A stretch of 64,000 nt of DNA from Zeimonas sediminis. GTDB lineage: Bacteria > Pseudomonadota > Gammaproteobacteria > Burkholderiales > Burkholderiaceae_E. Positions 1-8,788 of the stretch are shown here, in pieces. The stretch lies in assembly GCF_023721795.1 (NCBI RefSeq), contig NZ_JAMQYE010000001.1, positions 3,135,671 through 3,199,670 on the forward strand, in the 5' to 3' direction. The position numbers and the translations under genes were made by a program. Numbering within the stretch: position 1 is the first letter of the stretch; every line of letters begins with the position of its first letter. Under the pieces are notes generated by a model. It saw only the letters and a program-made list of their open reading frames with translations, was not told where the DNA came from and ran no database searches.

Positions 1-149
1 TTGCGCACGCGCAGCGTGAGCCGGTCGCCGACGTCGATCAGGTCGAACACGGTTTCCAGCAGGTGATAGCCGTCGTTGCGGCGCCCGGTGACGTGCAGGA
101 ACAGGTTCAGCTTGGCCGGGGCAGGCAGGTTGCGGAGTTCTTCGATCAT
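1..149 (-). CDS. ispE: 4-diphosphocytidyl-2-C-methyl-D-erythritol kinase, N-terminal part
   Basis: This is the start of IspE, the cytosolic GHMP-family kinase that phosphorylates 4-diphosphocytidyl-2-C-methyl-D-erythritol in the MEP isoprenoid pathway. About 49 codons are visible before the window ends. They read [16 protein letters not shown] followed by NDGYH, the opening typical of the family; the glycine-rich ATP-binding motif lies outside the window. The ATG is 12 bases past the lolB stop, so the gene is probably cotranscribed with lolB and the TPR gene. lolB-ispE is a usual betaproteobacterial order, normally followed by prs. The assignment is by motif and context; truncation at the window edge is the only limit. 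Confidence 0.9.
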   Translation of the reverse strand, partial: MIEELRNLPAPAKLNLFLHVTGRRNDGYHLLETVFDLIDVGDRLTLRVR

Positions 150-161
150 GGAAGGCCGCGT

Positions 162-746
162 TCAGGAGACGTCGTCGACGATCAGCTTCAGCCTGACCTT
201 GCGGTCGGTCGCCGCGGGGCGGTCAGGCCAGGCGAGGCTCAGCCGGACCGGGCCGTGGGAGCCCCAGTCCTCGAAGCGGATGGCCCAGCCGTGCTCGTTG
301 CCGGCGACCGGCCTGCCGTCGCTGGACTCGGTCGGGCGCTCGAGGCGCCCGCGCAGCCAGCGCGGCAGGTCGCCGACCGGCATCGGCCAGCCGAGGACCT
401 GCTCGGTGAGCGCCTCGGCCGAGTCGGCCTCGAAGCGCCGGCCCTCGGCGGTCAGCAGCTCGGCGCGCCCCGCCTGAAGCGACGCGGTGGCGACCGTCTG
501 GCCGAACGGGGAGCGCAGTTCCAGAAGCGTCCCGCCGGGCACGGACTCGAGCACGAAACGCCCGCTGGTCCGCTCCTCGCGGGCCCCGGCGCCGGTGTCG
601 ATCATCGTGACCGCGAAGCGGCCGGCCCAGCGGCTCGGTTCGGCCCCGGCCGGCAGCGGCGCCGACGGCGCCCCGGGCGTCGCGCAGCCGGCCGCGATCA
701 GCGGCAGCGCGGCGATCCCGAGCAGGGCAAGCCGCCGGCCGGTCAT
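162..746 (-). CDS. lolB: Outer-membrane lipoprotein insertion receptor LolB
   Basis: LolB is the outer-membrane lipoprotein that accepts lipoproteins from the periplasmic carrier LolA and inserts them in the outer membrane. The 194-residue product has a short basic start, a hydrophobic core and a lipobox IAAGC with Cys21 as the predicted lipidated residue, so the mature protein starts there. The rest fits the LolA/LolB open-barrel fold, with WAGRFAVTM as the first strand, and the length is normal for the family. It lies 13 bases after the TPR lipoprotein gene and 12 bases before ispE, in what looks like one transcript. The neighbour ispE strengthens the call, since LolB sequences diverge strongly. 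Confidence 0.9.
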   Translation of the reverse strand: MTGRRLALLGIAALPLIAAGCATPGAPSAPLPAGAEPSRWAGRFAVTMIDTGAGAREERTSGRFVLESVPGGTLLELRSPFGQTVATASLQAGRAELLTAEGRRFEADSAEALTEQVLGWPMPVGDLPRWLRGRLERPTESSDGRPVAGNEHGWAIRFEDWGSHGPVRLSLAWPDRPAATDRKVRLKLIVDDVS

Positions 747-759
747 CGCGGGCCGCCGC

Positions 760-2706
760 TCACAGGTCCACCCCGAAACGCTCCAGCGTCTTGCGCAGCG
801 TCTCGCTGCCCGGCTCCAGCCTGCGCGCCTCCCGCCACATGCGCCTGGCCTCGTCTCGCTCGCCGCTGGCCCAGAGCACCTCGCCCAGGTGGGTCGCGAC
901 CTCGGCCTCGGGGGTGGCCTTCCAGGCCTTGCGCAGATAGTCGAGGGCGCCGCGCAGGTCGCCGCGCCGATAGAGCACCCAGCCCATGCTGTCGAGGATG
1001 TGCCCGTCGTCGGGCCTGAGTTCGAGCGCCTTCGCGATCAGCTGCTGGGCTTCCTCGAGCCGGATGTTGCGGTCGGCGAAGGTGTAGCCGAGCGCGTTGT
1101 AGGCGTGCGCGTTGTCGGGGCGAAGCGAGATCAGCTTGCGCAGGCTCGCTTCCATCAGGTCGAGGCGGTCGACCCGCTCGGCCGCCATCGCGTGGTCGTA
1201 GAGCAGCTCCGGATTCTCGGGCAGGCGCTCGAGCGAGCGGGCGAGGAAGTCGAGGGCCTCGTCGAAGCGGCCGGCCTCGCGCAGGACCTGCGCCTCGACC
1301 GCGATCAGCTGCACGCGCTCGCGGTTGGTGGACACCGGCGTGTCGTGCAGGACCTTGCGCGCCTCGTCGACCCTGCCTTGCCTGGCGATCAGCAGGGCGC
1401 GGCGGCTCAGCGCGGGCAGGAACTGGTCCCCTCGCCCGACCTTGCCGTATCGCTCGATCGCCTCGTCGATCCGGCCGTCGGTTTCGGCGATCTGGCCGAG
1501 GAACAGCCAGGCCGGGCTGTCGTTGCGCTGAACGCTCGCCGGCAGCTCGACGTAGCGCCGCAGGTAGCCTTCGGCGGCCCGCGAGTCCTTGGCCTGCCAG
1601 GCGAGCTGCGCGAGCGAGAACAGGATCGTCGGGTCGTCGGGCCGCGCCTTGCGCGCGATCTCGAATTGGGCGCGCGCCTCGTCGATCCGCTCGGCCGAAG
1701 CGAGCAGCCGCGCCATCGCCAGGCGCGCCTCGATCGCGTCGGGCTGCCCGGCGAGGAAACGCTCGAGCAGCGCGATCGCTCCGTCGGGGCGGTCCTGGGC
1801 CGCCGCCACGTGCTGGGCGGCGGCCACGGCGACCTCCTCGTCGCCGGGCGCGAGCTCGATCGCGGCCGCCGCTTCGCGCGCCGCGCGCTCGCCGTCGCCC
1901 GCCGCAGCGGCTTGCGCGGCGAGCGCCAGTCGCGCCTGCGCCACCGCGGCGTCCGGGCCGGATATTCGCTCGAGCAGCGCGAGCGCGGCGGTCTTGTCGC
2001 TCGCCCGCGCAAGCATCCGCTGCAGGCCCGCGTAGGCCTCGGGCAGCTCGCCCTCGGCGCGCGCGCGCTCGAGCCGGGCGCGAAGCAGCGGCTCGGCCTC
2101 CTCGAGCTGGCCGGCGCTCAGCAGCAAGGCCTCCAGGGTCTGGGCAGCCAGTCCAGAGCGCGGCGCCAGCTCGTGCCACAGCCGGGCGGCCGGGAGCGCC
2201 CGCTCGAGCGAGCGTTCGGCCAGCGCGAGCTCGGCGGCCCGGCGCGCCAGCCGGGGGTCCCGCGTCTGGCGCGCCATCGACAGGTAGGTGCTCGACGCGC
2301 TCGCCAGTTCGCCGCGCTGGGCGGCGATCTCGGAGGCCAGCAGCTGGAACATCAACTGCGAGCTGAGCTCCACTTCCGGGAGCGGGCCGGTGTCGTCGTG
2401 GGTGCGGGCGGCCCGCGCGGCGCGGCGAGGCGGCTCCGGGGGCTCGTCGGTCGCAGCTTGCGAAGCCGGCGCGGCGGCCGGCGCCTGGGCCGGATCCGGC
2501 GCGGGCGTGCCCGCCGCCGGGGCGCCCGGCGCGGCCGGGGACGCGGCGCCAGGGGGGGCCTGCCGGGCGTCCGGCGAAGCGCTGGGAGACTGGGCCGCGC
2601 AGCCCGAGAGCAGAACGGCGAAGGGCAGCGCGAGCAGCGCGGCCGGGAGGCGCGGCACGAGCCGACAGAACAGGTTGCCGGAGCGAGCCGGAGCCAACGA
2701 TTTCAT
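760..2706 (-). CDS. Tetratricopeptide-repeat lipoprotein
   Basis: This is a predicted TPR lipoprotein of 648 residues. A signal peptide ends in the lipobox LLSGC with Cys36 as the lipidation site, followed by an Ala/Pro-rich linker to about residue 100. Most of the remainder is alpha-helical with repeated TPR signatures; clear units include the stretches around [12 protein letters not shown] and [26 protein letters not shown] near the C-terminus. Such proteins usually act as assembly scaffolds; no substrate can be named here. In Burkholderiales a TPR gene commonly precedes lolB-ispE, which suggests a role at the outer membrane (inference). Its ATG follows a -35/-10 pair with only six bases between the -10 and the start. 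Confidence 0.85.
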   Translation of the reverse strand: MKSLAPARSGNLFCRLVPRLPAALLALPFAVLLSGCAAQSPSASPDARQAPPGAASPAAPGAPAAGTPAPDPAQAPAAAPASQAATDEPPEPPRRAARAARTHDDTGPLPEVELSSQLMFQLLASEIAAQRGELASASSTYLSMARQTRDPRLARRAAELALAERSLERALPAARLWHELAPRSGLAAQTLEALLLSAGQLEEAEPLLRARLERARAEGELPEAYAGLQRMLARASDKTAALALLERISGPDAAVAQARLALAAQAAAAGDGERAAREAAAAIELAPGDEEVAVAAAQHVAAAQDRPDGAIALLERFLAGQPDAIEARLAMARLLASAERIDEARAQFEIARKARPDDPTILFSLAQLAWQAKDSRAAEGYLRRYVELPASVQRNDSPAWLFLGQIAETDGRIDEAIERYGKVGRGDQFLPALSRRALLIARQGRVDEARKVLHDTPVSTNRERVQLIAVEAQVLREAGRFDEALDFLARSLERLPENPELLYDHAMAAERVDRLDLMEASLRKLISLRPDNAHAYNALGYTFADRNIRLEEAQQLIAKALELRPDDGHILDSMGWVLYRRGDLRGALDYLRKAWKATPEAEVATHLGEVLWASGERDEARRMWREARRLEPGSETLRKTLERFGVDL

Positions 2707-2712
2707 GGGGCG

Positions 2713-2741
2713 ATGTTAGGTTCAATTACACTGCCGGGCAA
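2713..2741 (-). promoter_or_regulatory. Promoter of the TPR-lolB-ispE operon, probably leaderless
   Basis: Read on the minus strand, TTGCCC (2741-2736) and TAACAT (2718-2713) are separated by 17 bases, the ideal sigma-70 spacing. The -10 hexamer ends six bases before the ATG at 2706, so the predicted transcription start falls on or next to the start codon. No Shine-Dalgarno sequence is present. The assignment is by sequence match only. Confidence 0.5.
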
Positions 2742-2772
2742 GGTTACCCGAGACTCAGCGACGCGCCGCCAG

Positions 2773-3594
2773 ATGCCCGAATTGCCCGAGGTAGAAGTCG
2801 TCCGCCGCGGCCTGCAGGCCGGACTGACGCGCCGCACGGTCCGCCGGGTGGAGGTTCGCGATCACCGGCTGCGCTGGCCGGTGCCTGCCACGCTGGGCAG
2901 CGAGCTCGCCGGGCGTCGGCTCGAGTCGGTCGGCCGGCGCGGCAAGTACCTGCTGATGGACTTCGGCGGCGACACGCTGATCGTGCACCTGGGCATGTCC
3001 GGGAACCTGCGCATCCTCGATTCGGCGCCGCTGCCCGCCAGGCACGACCACGTCGACATCGACTTCGGCGGTCGCCTGCTGCGCTACCACGATCCGCGGC
3101 GCTTCGGCGCGATGCTCTGGCACCGGGCGGCCGACGGCCCGCTCGAGGCCCATTCGCTGCTCGCCGGGCTGGGCGTCGAGCCCTTCTCCGACGACTTCGA
3201 TGGCGCCATGCTGTACCGCGCCACGCGCGGGCGGGCCCTGTCGATCAAGCAGTTGCTGCTTTCCGGAACGGTCGTGGTCGGCGTCGGCAACATCTACGCG
3301 TCCGAGAGCCTTTTCCGGGCCGGGATCCGACCGTCCACGCCGGCGCGGCGGGTCGGGCGCGAGCGCTGCGAGCGGCTGGCCCGGGCGATCCGCGAGACCC
3401 TGTCCGATGCGATAGGCCGCGGCGGCAGCTCGCTGAAGGACTTCGTCGGCAGCGACGGGCAGGGCGGCTACTTCCAGCTCGAATGCTTCGTCTACGGCCG
3501 CGCGGGCCTGCCCTGCCGGGTCTGCGGCACGCCGGTCGCGATGCGGCGAGACCAGGCGCGCGCGACCTTCTGGTGCCCGCGCTGCCAGAGCTAG
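2773..3594 (+). CDS. mutM: Formamidopyrimidine-DNA glycosylase (Fpg)
   Basis: MutM excises 8-oxoguanine and formamidopyrimidines from DNA and cleaves the strand by beta/delta elimination. The product (273 residues) begins MPELPEVE, so the catalytic Pro2 and Glu3 are in place once Met1 is removed. The conserved lysine lies in RRGKYLLM near residue 60. The C-terminus carries the zinc finger, CRVC then CPRC separated by 16 residues. This ATG gives the obligatory N-terminus; upstream codons in the same frame are antisense to the TPR gene. A dynamin-like GTPase and mutY follow on the same strand, so two enzymes of the 8-oxoguanine (GO) system are close together here. Confidence 0.97.
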   Translation: MPELPEVEVVRRGLQAGLTRRTVRRVEVRDHRLRWPVPATLGSELAGRRLESVGRRGKYLLMDFGGDTLIVHLGMSGNLRILDSAPLPARHDHVDIDFGGRLLRYHDPRRFGAMLWHRAADGPLEAHSLLAGLGVEPFSDDFDGAMLYRATRGRALSIKQLLLSGTVVVGVGNIYASESLFRAGIRPSTPARRVGRERCERLARAIRETLSDAIGRGGSSLKDFVGSDGQGGYFQLECFVYGRAGLPCRVCGTPVAMRRDQARATFWCPRCQS

Positions 3595-3623
3595 CACGGG
3601 CAGCGCACGCTCGGGGAGGCCGG

Positions 3624-5660
3624 ATGGAATCGCTCGAAAGGCAGATGGCGGACTTCGGTGGCTGGCGCGCCGAGCTGCGCGGCGCGATCGAGGTCTACGG
3701 CCGGCGGCTGGCCGCTGCCCGGCTGGTCGACGCCGACGTCCGCGAGCGCCTCGACGCGATGCTCGCGCGGCTCGCGGCCGAGCGCCTGTCCGTCGCGTTC
3801 GTGGCCGAGTTCTCGCGCGGGAAGTCCGAGCTGATCAACGCCCTGTTCTTCGGCGACGCCGGCCGTCGCATCGTTCCGTCGTCGGCAGGCCGGACCACGA
3901 TGTGCCCGACCGAACTGCTCTGGGATCCGGCCCGTCCGCCGTCGGTGCGCCTGTTGCCGATCGAGACCCGGGCCGCCGACACGCCCTTGTCGGCGCTGCG
4001 CGACGACGCGTCGGCCTGGCACGAGATCGGCTTCGATCCGTCGGATCCGGCTTCGCTCGAGCGCGCGATCGCCAGCGTTTCCGAGACGATCGAGATGCCG
4101 GCCGCGCAGGCGGCCGAGCTGGGCTTTGCCGACGACGAGGCGGTCGCTGCCGCGTCGGCGTTCCGGGCCGCCGACGGCCGGCCGGCCGTCGGCGACGACG
4201 GCGCCCGGGCGCAGGCAGCCGGTGGACCGCAGCCGCACGCAGGCGGCGGCTCGCGGGAAGTCCTGGTCGAGGTGCCCCGCTGGCGCCACGCGATCGTCAA
4301 CCATCCGCATCCGCTGCTGGCGCGCGGGCTGGTCATCATCGACACGCCGGGGCTCAATGCGATCGGCGCCGAGCCCGAGCTCACGCTGCGGCTGATTCCC
4401 GAGGCCGACGCGGTGCTGTTTCTGCTCGCCGCCGACGCCGGCGTGACGCGTTCGGACGTCGAGATCTGGCGGCGGCACGTCGACGGCAGCCACGGGCGCG
4501 GCCGCTTCGCGGTGTTGAACAAGATCGACGGGCTTTGGGACGGCCTGCGCGACGACGTCGAGATCGAGCTGGAGATCGCGCGCCAGGTCGGCAGCGTCTC
4601 GCGCACGCTCGACCTGCCGCCCGAGCGGATCTTCCCGGTGTCGGCCCAGAAGGCGCTGGTCGCGCGGCTGCGCGGGGACGCCGCGCTGCTGCGGCGCAGC
4701 CGCCTGCCCGAGCTCGAGCGCGCGCTCGGCGGCGAGCTGGTCGGCCAGCGCCGCGAGATCGTCCGCGAGCGGCTGCGGCGCGACTTCGACGCGCTGCATC
4801 GCAGGGCGTCGGCCGCGCTGGGCGCCCGCCGCCGGGCGCAGATCGAGCAGCAGATGGAGCTCGCATCGCTGCGCGGGCGCAACCGCGAGGCGATCGCCCG
4901 GATGGCCGCGCAGGTCCAGCGAGACCGGGAGGACTTCGCGCGCAGCCTTCGCCAGTTGCAGGCGCTGCGCGCGGTGCTCGGCAGGCACGCGCAGGCGGTC
5001 GGCGACGCGATCGGTCCGGACGTCGCCAGGCGCAACCTGCGCGACGTGCGCGACGCGATGCGCGGCAGCTACCTCTCCACCGGCCTGCGCGACGGCATGG
5101 TCTCGCTGGTCCGGGCGGCCCGCGCCGATTTCGACGAGGCGGCCCGTCACCTGGCCGAGATCTCCACGTTGATGAACGCGATGTACCGCAGCTTCAGCGC
5201 CGAGCACGGGCTGTCGCTGGGCAATCCCGCGCGCTTCTCGATGCGACGCCATCTCGCGGCCCTCGAGCGGATCGAGCAGCTCCAGCGGCGGCAATTCGGC
5301 GCGATGTCGCTGGTCGCCAACGAGAAGTACGCGCTGATGCGGAAGTTCTTCGAATCGGTCGCGCTGCGGACGTGCGAGCTCTACGAGCGGCTCGCGCGCG
5401 ACTTCGCGAGCTGGCAGCGGGCGGTCATGGCGCCGATCGAGTCGCAGGTGCGCGAGCATCAGGCGCAGCTGCGCCGCCGCGCCGATTCGGTCCAGCGGGT
5501 GCTCGAGGCCAGCGACGGCCTGGAGGCCCGGATCGCCGAGGTCGAGTCGGCGCGCGCGGCGGTCGAGGAGCGCATCGCGGTCGTCGAGGCGGCCGCGCGC
5601 GAGGTGCGCGCGCTGCTGGAGGGGCTGGGGGCCGGCGAGGCGCTGGCGCCGTCGCCGTGA
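3624..5660 (+). CDS. Dynamin-like GTPase
   Basis: This is a predicted large dynamin-family GTPase of 678 residues. The P-loop is EFSRGKSELINAL at about residues 62-74 (G1), the G3 motif is IIDTPGLN at about 237-244, and the G4 motif is NKID near 299. The gap of about 175 residues between G1 and G3 contains a Gly/Ala-rich insert. The C-terminal half is almost wholly helical and coiled, as in bacterial dynamin stalks. The ATG has a GGGGAGG Shine-Dalgarno ten bases upstream, which decides the start. The stop overlaps the mutY GTG by four bases, so the two are translationally coupled. Bacterial relatives tubulate or fuse membranes; what this one does beside DNA-repair genes is unknown. Confidence 0.85.
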   Translation: MESLERQMADFGGWRAELRGAIEVYGRRLAAARLVDADVRERLDAMLARLAAERLSVAFVAEFSRGKSELINALFFGDAGRRIVPSSAGRTTMCPTELLWDPARPPSVRLLPIETRAADTPLSALRDDASAWHEIGFDPSDPASLERAIASVSETIEMPAAQAAELGFADDEAVAAASAFRAADGRPAVGDDGARAQAAGGPQPHAGGGSREVLVEVPRWRHAIVNHPHPLLARGLVIIDTPGLNAIGAEPELTLRLIPEADAVLFLLAADAGVTRSDVEIWRRHVDGSHGRGRFAVLNKIDGLWDGLRDDVEIELEIARQVGSVSRTLDLPPERIFPVSAQKALVARLRGDAALLRRSRLPELERALGGELVGQRREIVRERLRRDFDALHRRASAALGARRRAQIEQQMELASLRGRNREAIARMAAQVQRDREDFARSLRQLQALRAVLGRHAQAVGDAIGPDVARRNLRDVRDAMRGSYLSTGLRDGMVSLVRAARADFDEAARHLAEISTLMNAMYRSFSAEHGLSLGNPARFSMRRHLAALERIEQLQRRQFGAMSLVANEKYALMRKFFESVALRTCELYERLARDFASWQRAVMAPIESQVREHQAQLRRRADSVQRVLEASDGLEARIAEVESARAAVEERIAVVEAAAREVRALLEGLGAGEALAPSP

Positions 5661-6787
5661 GCCGGGCGACGGGCAGCGCCGGCGGCGGCGCGGCGGGCAG
5701 GGGCGCGGCGGGCAGCGGGGCGAGCGGGGTGGGCGCCGCGAAGCCGGGTTTCGCCGAGGCGATCGTCGAGTGGCAGCGTCGCGCGGGGCGTCACGACCTG
5801 CCCTGGCAGGGCACCCGCGACGCCTACCGGATCTGGCTCTCCGAGGTCATGCTGCAGCAGACGCAGGTCTCGACCGTCGTGCCGTACTACCTGGGCTTCC
5901 TCGAGGCCTTTCCCGACGTGTCGGCGCTGGCCGGGGCGACACTTGACCGGGTGATGCAGCTGTGGAGCGGGCTCGGCTACTACAGCCGCGCGCGCAACCT
6001 GCACCGCTGCGCTCAGCAGGTGGTCGAGCGCCACGGTGGCCGCTTTCCGCGCGACGCCGCAACGCTGTCGACGCTGCCCGGCATCGGGCGCTCGACCGCG
6101 GCGGCGATAGCGGTATTCGCCGAAGGCGAGCGCGCCGCGATCCTGGACGGCAACGTGCGCCGGGTGCTTTGCCGCGTGTTCGGCGTCGAGGGCTGGCCGG
6201 GCGAGCGCGCGGTCGAGGCCAGGCTCTGGGCGCTCGCCGAGCGCGAGTTGCCGGCGCGCGGCGTCGAGTCCTACACGCAGGGGCTGATGGACCTCGGGGC
6301 CACGGTCTGCACGCGGGCTCGACCCGCTTGCGGCAGTTGCCCGGTGGCGGATCGCTGCGTCGCGCTCCGGGAGCAGCGCATCGCCGCGCTTCCTTCGCCA
6401 CGCCCGGCGAGGGCGGTGCCGCTCAGGGCGTGCCGGATGCTGGCGGTTCGCCACGAGGGCGCCTGGCTGGTCGAGCGCCGGCCGGCCGCCGGAATATGGG
6501 GCGGCTTGTGGAGCCTGCCGCAGGAAGACCTGGCCGCAGCCGGCCCGCCGGCCGCCTTCGTCGACGAGGTCGGGCGCCGGCACGGGCTTGCGCTGGGCGC
6601 CCCGGTTGCTGCCGAGCCTTTCGTGCACGCGTTCACGCACTTCAGGTTGCGGATCGAGCCCTTCGTCTGCGAGGCGCGGTCGGCGCGCGGTGCGGCGGCG
6701 CCCGGCGCCGTCTGGCTGCCGGCTGCCGACGTGGCGGGCGCCGCGCTGCCCAGGCCGGTCAAGCGGCTGCTGCTCGCCCTGGCCTGA
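5657..6787 (+). CDS. mutY: Adenine DNA glycosylase MutY
   Basis: MutY removes adenine mispaired with 8-oxoguanine. The product (376 residues) has the HhH-GPD fold with the catalytic glutamate in SEVMLQQTQV, the helix-hairpin-helix LPGIGRSTA and the catalytic aspartate in ILDGNV. The iron-sulfur loop has the expected Cys-X6-Cys-X2-Cys-X5-Cys spacing (CTRARPAC, CGSC, CPVADRC). A C-terminal NUDIX-like domain that reads 8-oxoguanine follows. The start is GTG within the GTGA that also ends the GTPase gene; about 30 Gly/Ala/Ser-rich residues precede the conserved FAEAIVEWQRR, so a later start cannot be excluded. Together with mutM it supplies two arms of the GO repair system. Confidence 0.95.
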   Translation: MSRATGSAGGGAAGRGAAGSGASGVGAAKPGFAEAIVEWQRRAGRHDLPWQGTRDAYRIWLSEVMLQQTQVSTVVPYYLGFLEAFPDVSALAGATLDRVMQLWSGLGYYSRARNLHRCAQQVVERHGGRFPRDAATLSTLPGIGRSTAAAIAVFAEGERAAILDGNVRRVLCRVFGVEGWPGERAVEARLWALAERELPARGVESYTQGLMDLGATVCTRARPACGSCPVADRCVALREQRIAALPSPRPARAVPLRACRMLAVRHEGAWLVERRPAAGIWGGLWSLPQEDLAAAGPPAAFVDEVGRRHGLALGAPVAAEPFVHAFTHFRLRIEPFVCEARSARGAAAPGAVWLPAADVAGAALPRPVKRLLLALA

Positions 6788-6820
6788 CGGCGCCTTCCGG
6801 GTCTTCCATCCCGGGCGATA

Positions 6821-6843
6821 AAGATGTACGGTAAATACATCTT
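6821..6843. promoter_or_regulatory. NsrR-like palindrome upstream of a small membrane-protein gene
   Basis: A perfect inverted repeat, AAGATGTA then seven bases then TACATCTT, stands out as AT-rich in a GC-rich gap. Its halves match the published NsrR dyad (AAGATGYA...TRCATCTT, 23 bases overall). NsrR is the Rrf2-type nitric-oxide-sensing repressor of beta- and gammaproteobacteria. The site lies 40 bases before the ATG at 6884. NsrR control is inferred from motif match; no nsrR gene is in the window. Confidence 0.6.
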
Positions 6844-6883
6844 GCAATGCCCCGCGCGTCGCGCATTCGAACCGGAGGAGGCC

Positions 6884-7198
6884 ATGTTCATCGTGGATGC
6901 CTGGAAGGGGAGCAAGCCGCTCTGGACCGTGTTCTGGCTGTACGGGGTACTGCCCAGCACGATCGCGACCGGCATCTTCCTCTGGCTCGTTTCGCAGGGC
7001 GCGCCGGGGTCCGGCCTGCGCCAGTTGCTGCTAGCCGCCTTCGCCCCGTACACGATCTGGGTGCTCGTGGCGATCTGGCGGGCCGCGGCGCATGCGCCGG
7101 ACCCTCTGATGGGCGGGATGGCCCGCGGCCTGACCGTCGCCTGGGCGATCAACGCGACGATGCTGGTCGTTTTCGCCGAGATGGACTTCCCGATCTGA
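6884..7198 (+). CDS. Small membrane protein, possibly nitric-oxide regulated
   Basis: I do not recognise a characterised family. The product has 104 residues with three likely membrane segments: about 16-37 (VFWLYGVLPSTIATGIFLWLV), about 47-65 and about 80-98. Conserved-looking features are the start MFIVDAWKG and the acidic tail AEMDFPI. The ATG follows GGAGGAGG by three to four bases, a near-perfect ribosome-binding site. The in-frame ATG at 6824 lies inside the palindrome at 6821-6843 and is a poor candidate. The gene stands alone between mutY and the convergent LON-domain gene. The NsrR-like site suggests expression under nitrosative or low-oxygen conditions; that part is inference. Confidence 0.75.
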   Translation: MFIVDAWKGSKPLWTVFWLYGVLPSTIATGIFLWLVSQGAPGSGLRQLLLAAFAPYTIWVLVAIWRAAAHAPDPLMGGMARGLTVAWAINATMLVVFAEMDFPI

Positions 7199-7219
7199 AC
7201 TGCCCTCGGTGAACGGCCC

Positions 7220-7825
7220 TCAGATCACCCGGTGCTGCTCCAGGTAGCGGTGGATGACCGAGAGGCGGGTGAGCGGGTCGTCCAGTTCCATCAGCCGCTG
7301 CCTGGCCTTCGGCGAGATCGGCAGGAACTCGCACAGCCTGTTGCTTACCCAGGCGGCCGATTCGAGTCGATAGGGCGGCTCGATCATCCGCTTCATCGGG
7401 TCCGCCTCGCGCTCGACCAGGTCGTCGATCACGCGCGCGAGCAGGCCGACGCAGGCCGAGAATTCGCTCGGGATCTGCAGGTCGGGATCGTCGGCGATCG
7501 GCTCGACCCCGGCGCGGACCAGGCCGTCGGCCTGCACCCGGCGCGACTTCACGCGAAAGCGCTGTCCGCCGATCGCACGGACCTGCAGCAGGCCCAGTTG
7601 CTGCATGTCCCAGTCGGCGATCCGGGCCAGGCAGCCGACCGGCTCGTGCTCGGCCGCTTCGCCGACCTCGCCGCCCGAGGTGATCAGGCAGACCCCGAAC
7701 GGCTCTTCGCGGGCCATGCAGTCGCGCGCCATGTCCATGTAGCGCGCCTCGAAGATACGCAGCGGCAACACGCCGCCGGGGAACAGGACGGTGTTCAGCG
7801 GAAAGATCGCGAGCTCGGTCCGCAA
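7220..7825 (-). CDS. LON substrate-binding-domain protein
   Basis: The product (201 residues) is a stand-alone Lon N-terminal domain: it opens ELAIFPLNTVLFPGG, then LRIFEARYMDMARDC, both hallmarks of that domain, and has no ATPase or protease part. Such proteins probably recognise misfolded substrates, but their role in bacteria is largely undefined. I placed the start at TTG 7825, which has GAGG six bases upstream; a CTG at 7837 overlapping the rapZ stop is the alternative. It lies immediately downstream of rapZ on the minus strand and may be cotranscribed. Family assignment is secure; function is not. Confidence 0.85.
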   Translation of the reverse strand: MRTELAIFPLNTVLFPGGVLPLRIFEARYMDMARDCMAREEPFGVCLITSGGEVGEAAEHEPVGCLARIADWDMQQLGLLQVRAIGGQRFRVKSRRVQADGLVRAGVEPIADDPDLQIPSEFSACVGLLARVIDDLVEREADPMKRMIEPPYRLESAAWVSNRLCEFLPISPKARQRLMELDDPLTRLSVIHRYLEQHRVI

Positions 7826-7833
7826 TCTCGGCC

Positions 7834-8709
7834 TCAGGACCCGCCGGCCATCCGGCTGGCCAGCGATCGGTGCCTGACCAGCACGTGCTCGATGCGGCGG
7901 AACTCGCGCGCGAGCTCCTCGACGCAATAGACCGAGCGGTGCTGGCCGCCGGTGCAGCCGATCGCGACGGTAAGGTAGCTCCGGTTCTCGTGCAGATAGT
8001 GCGGCAACCAGGCGTGCAGGAAGCCGGAGATGTGCTCGATCAGCCTCTGGACCGAGGGAATGGCGCGCAGGTATTCGGCCACCGGCGGGTCGAGGCCGGT
8101 CATCGGCTTGAGCTCCGGCGTGTAGTAGGGGTTGGGCAGGCAGCGCGCGTCGAACACCAGGTCGGCGTCGAGCGGCACGCCGTGCTTGAACGCGAAGGAC
8201 TCGAAGAGAAGCGTGATCGGCGCGCGCTCGGCGCCGATCACGTCGCGCACCCAGCCGCGCAGCACGTTCGGCGGCAGGTCGCTGGTGTCGATCGACACGC
8301 CGAGGTCCTCGATCACCGACATCAGCTCGCGTTCCAGCGCGATCGCCTCGATCAGCGTCGGCGCCTCGCCCTCGCGCGACAGGCGCAGCGACAGCGGGTG
8401 CCGGCGCCGGGTCTCCGAATAGCGCTGGACCAGGGCCTCGGTGCGCGCGTTCAGGAACAGCAGCTTGATGTCGTGGCAGCGCCTGGCGAGATGCCCCATC
8501 GACTCGCGCAGCCCCTCGACCGAGTCGCCGCTGCGCGCGTCGATCGCCACCGCGATCCGCTCGTGGCCGGCCTCGGCCAGCGCGCCGATCACGTCGTCGA
8601 GGAAGCGAACCGGCAGGTTGTCGATGCAGAAGAAGCCGTCGTCCTCGAGCACGTTGAGGGCGATCGACTTGCCCGAGCCGGAAATGCCTGTGATCAGGAC
8701 CAGACGCAT
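7834..8709 (-). CDS. rapZ: RNase adapter protein / nucleotide-binding protein RapZ
   Basis: RapZ (YvcJ family) is a P-loop NTP-binding protein; in enterobacteria it delivers small RNAs to RNase E and so tunes amino-sugar synthesis. The 291-residue product begins MRLVLITGISGSGKS, the Walker A motif at residues 8-15. The C-terminal RNA-binding region is recognisable around IGCTGGQHRSVY. Length and context (hprK, ptsN, hpf and rpoN upstream on the same strand) are typical. Whether it regulates glmS-type targets in betaproteobacteria cannot be told from this sequence. The next gene, the LON-domain protein, begins within ten bases of its stop codon. Confidence 0.95.
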   Translation of the reverse strand: MRLVLITGISGSGKSIALNVLEDDGFFCIDNLPVRFLDDVIGALAEAGHERIAVAIDARSGDSVEGLRESMGHLARRCHDIKLLFLNARTEALVQRYSETRRRHPLSLRLSREGEAPTLIEAIALERELMSVIEDLGVSIDTSDLPPNVLRGWVRDVIGAERAPITLLFESFAFKHGVPLDADLVFDARCLPNPYYTPELKPMTGLDPPVAEYLRAIPSVQRLIEHISGFLHAWLPHYLHENRSYLTVAIGCTGGQHRSVYCVEELAREFRRIEHVLVRHRSLASRMAGGS

Positions 8710-8788
8710 GCGGACATGGTAAGGCCGATCGCGTGCCGGCGGCGAACCCGGCCGTGCTTCCGGGCGGGAATTCGTTCCGCGCGCCGGC

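Noticed and set aside
487-2772. Open frame running into mutM from far upstream
   Set aside because: It is antisense to lolB and the TPR gene. Fpg requires Pro2 at its N-terminus, which only the ATG at 2773 supplies.
6824-6883. N-terminal extension MYGKYIL of the small membrane protein
   Set aside because: That ATG lies inside the NsrR-like palindrome and lacks a ribosome-binding site; the ATG at 6884 has a near-perfect one.
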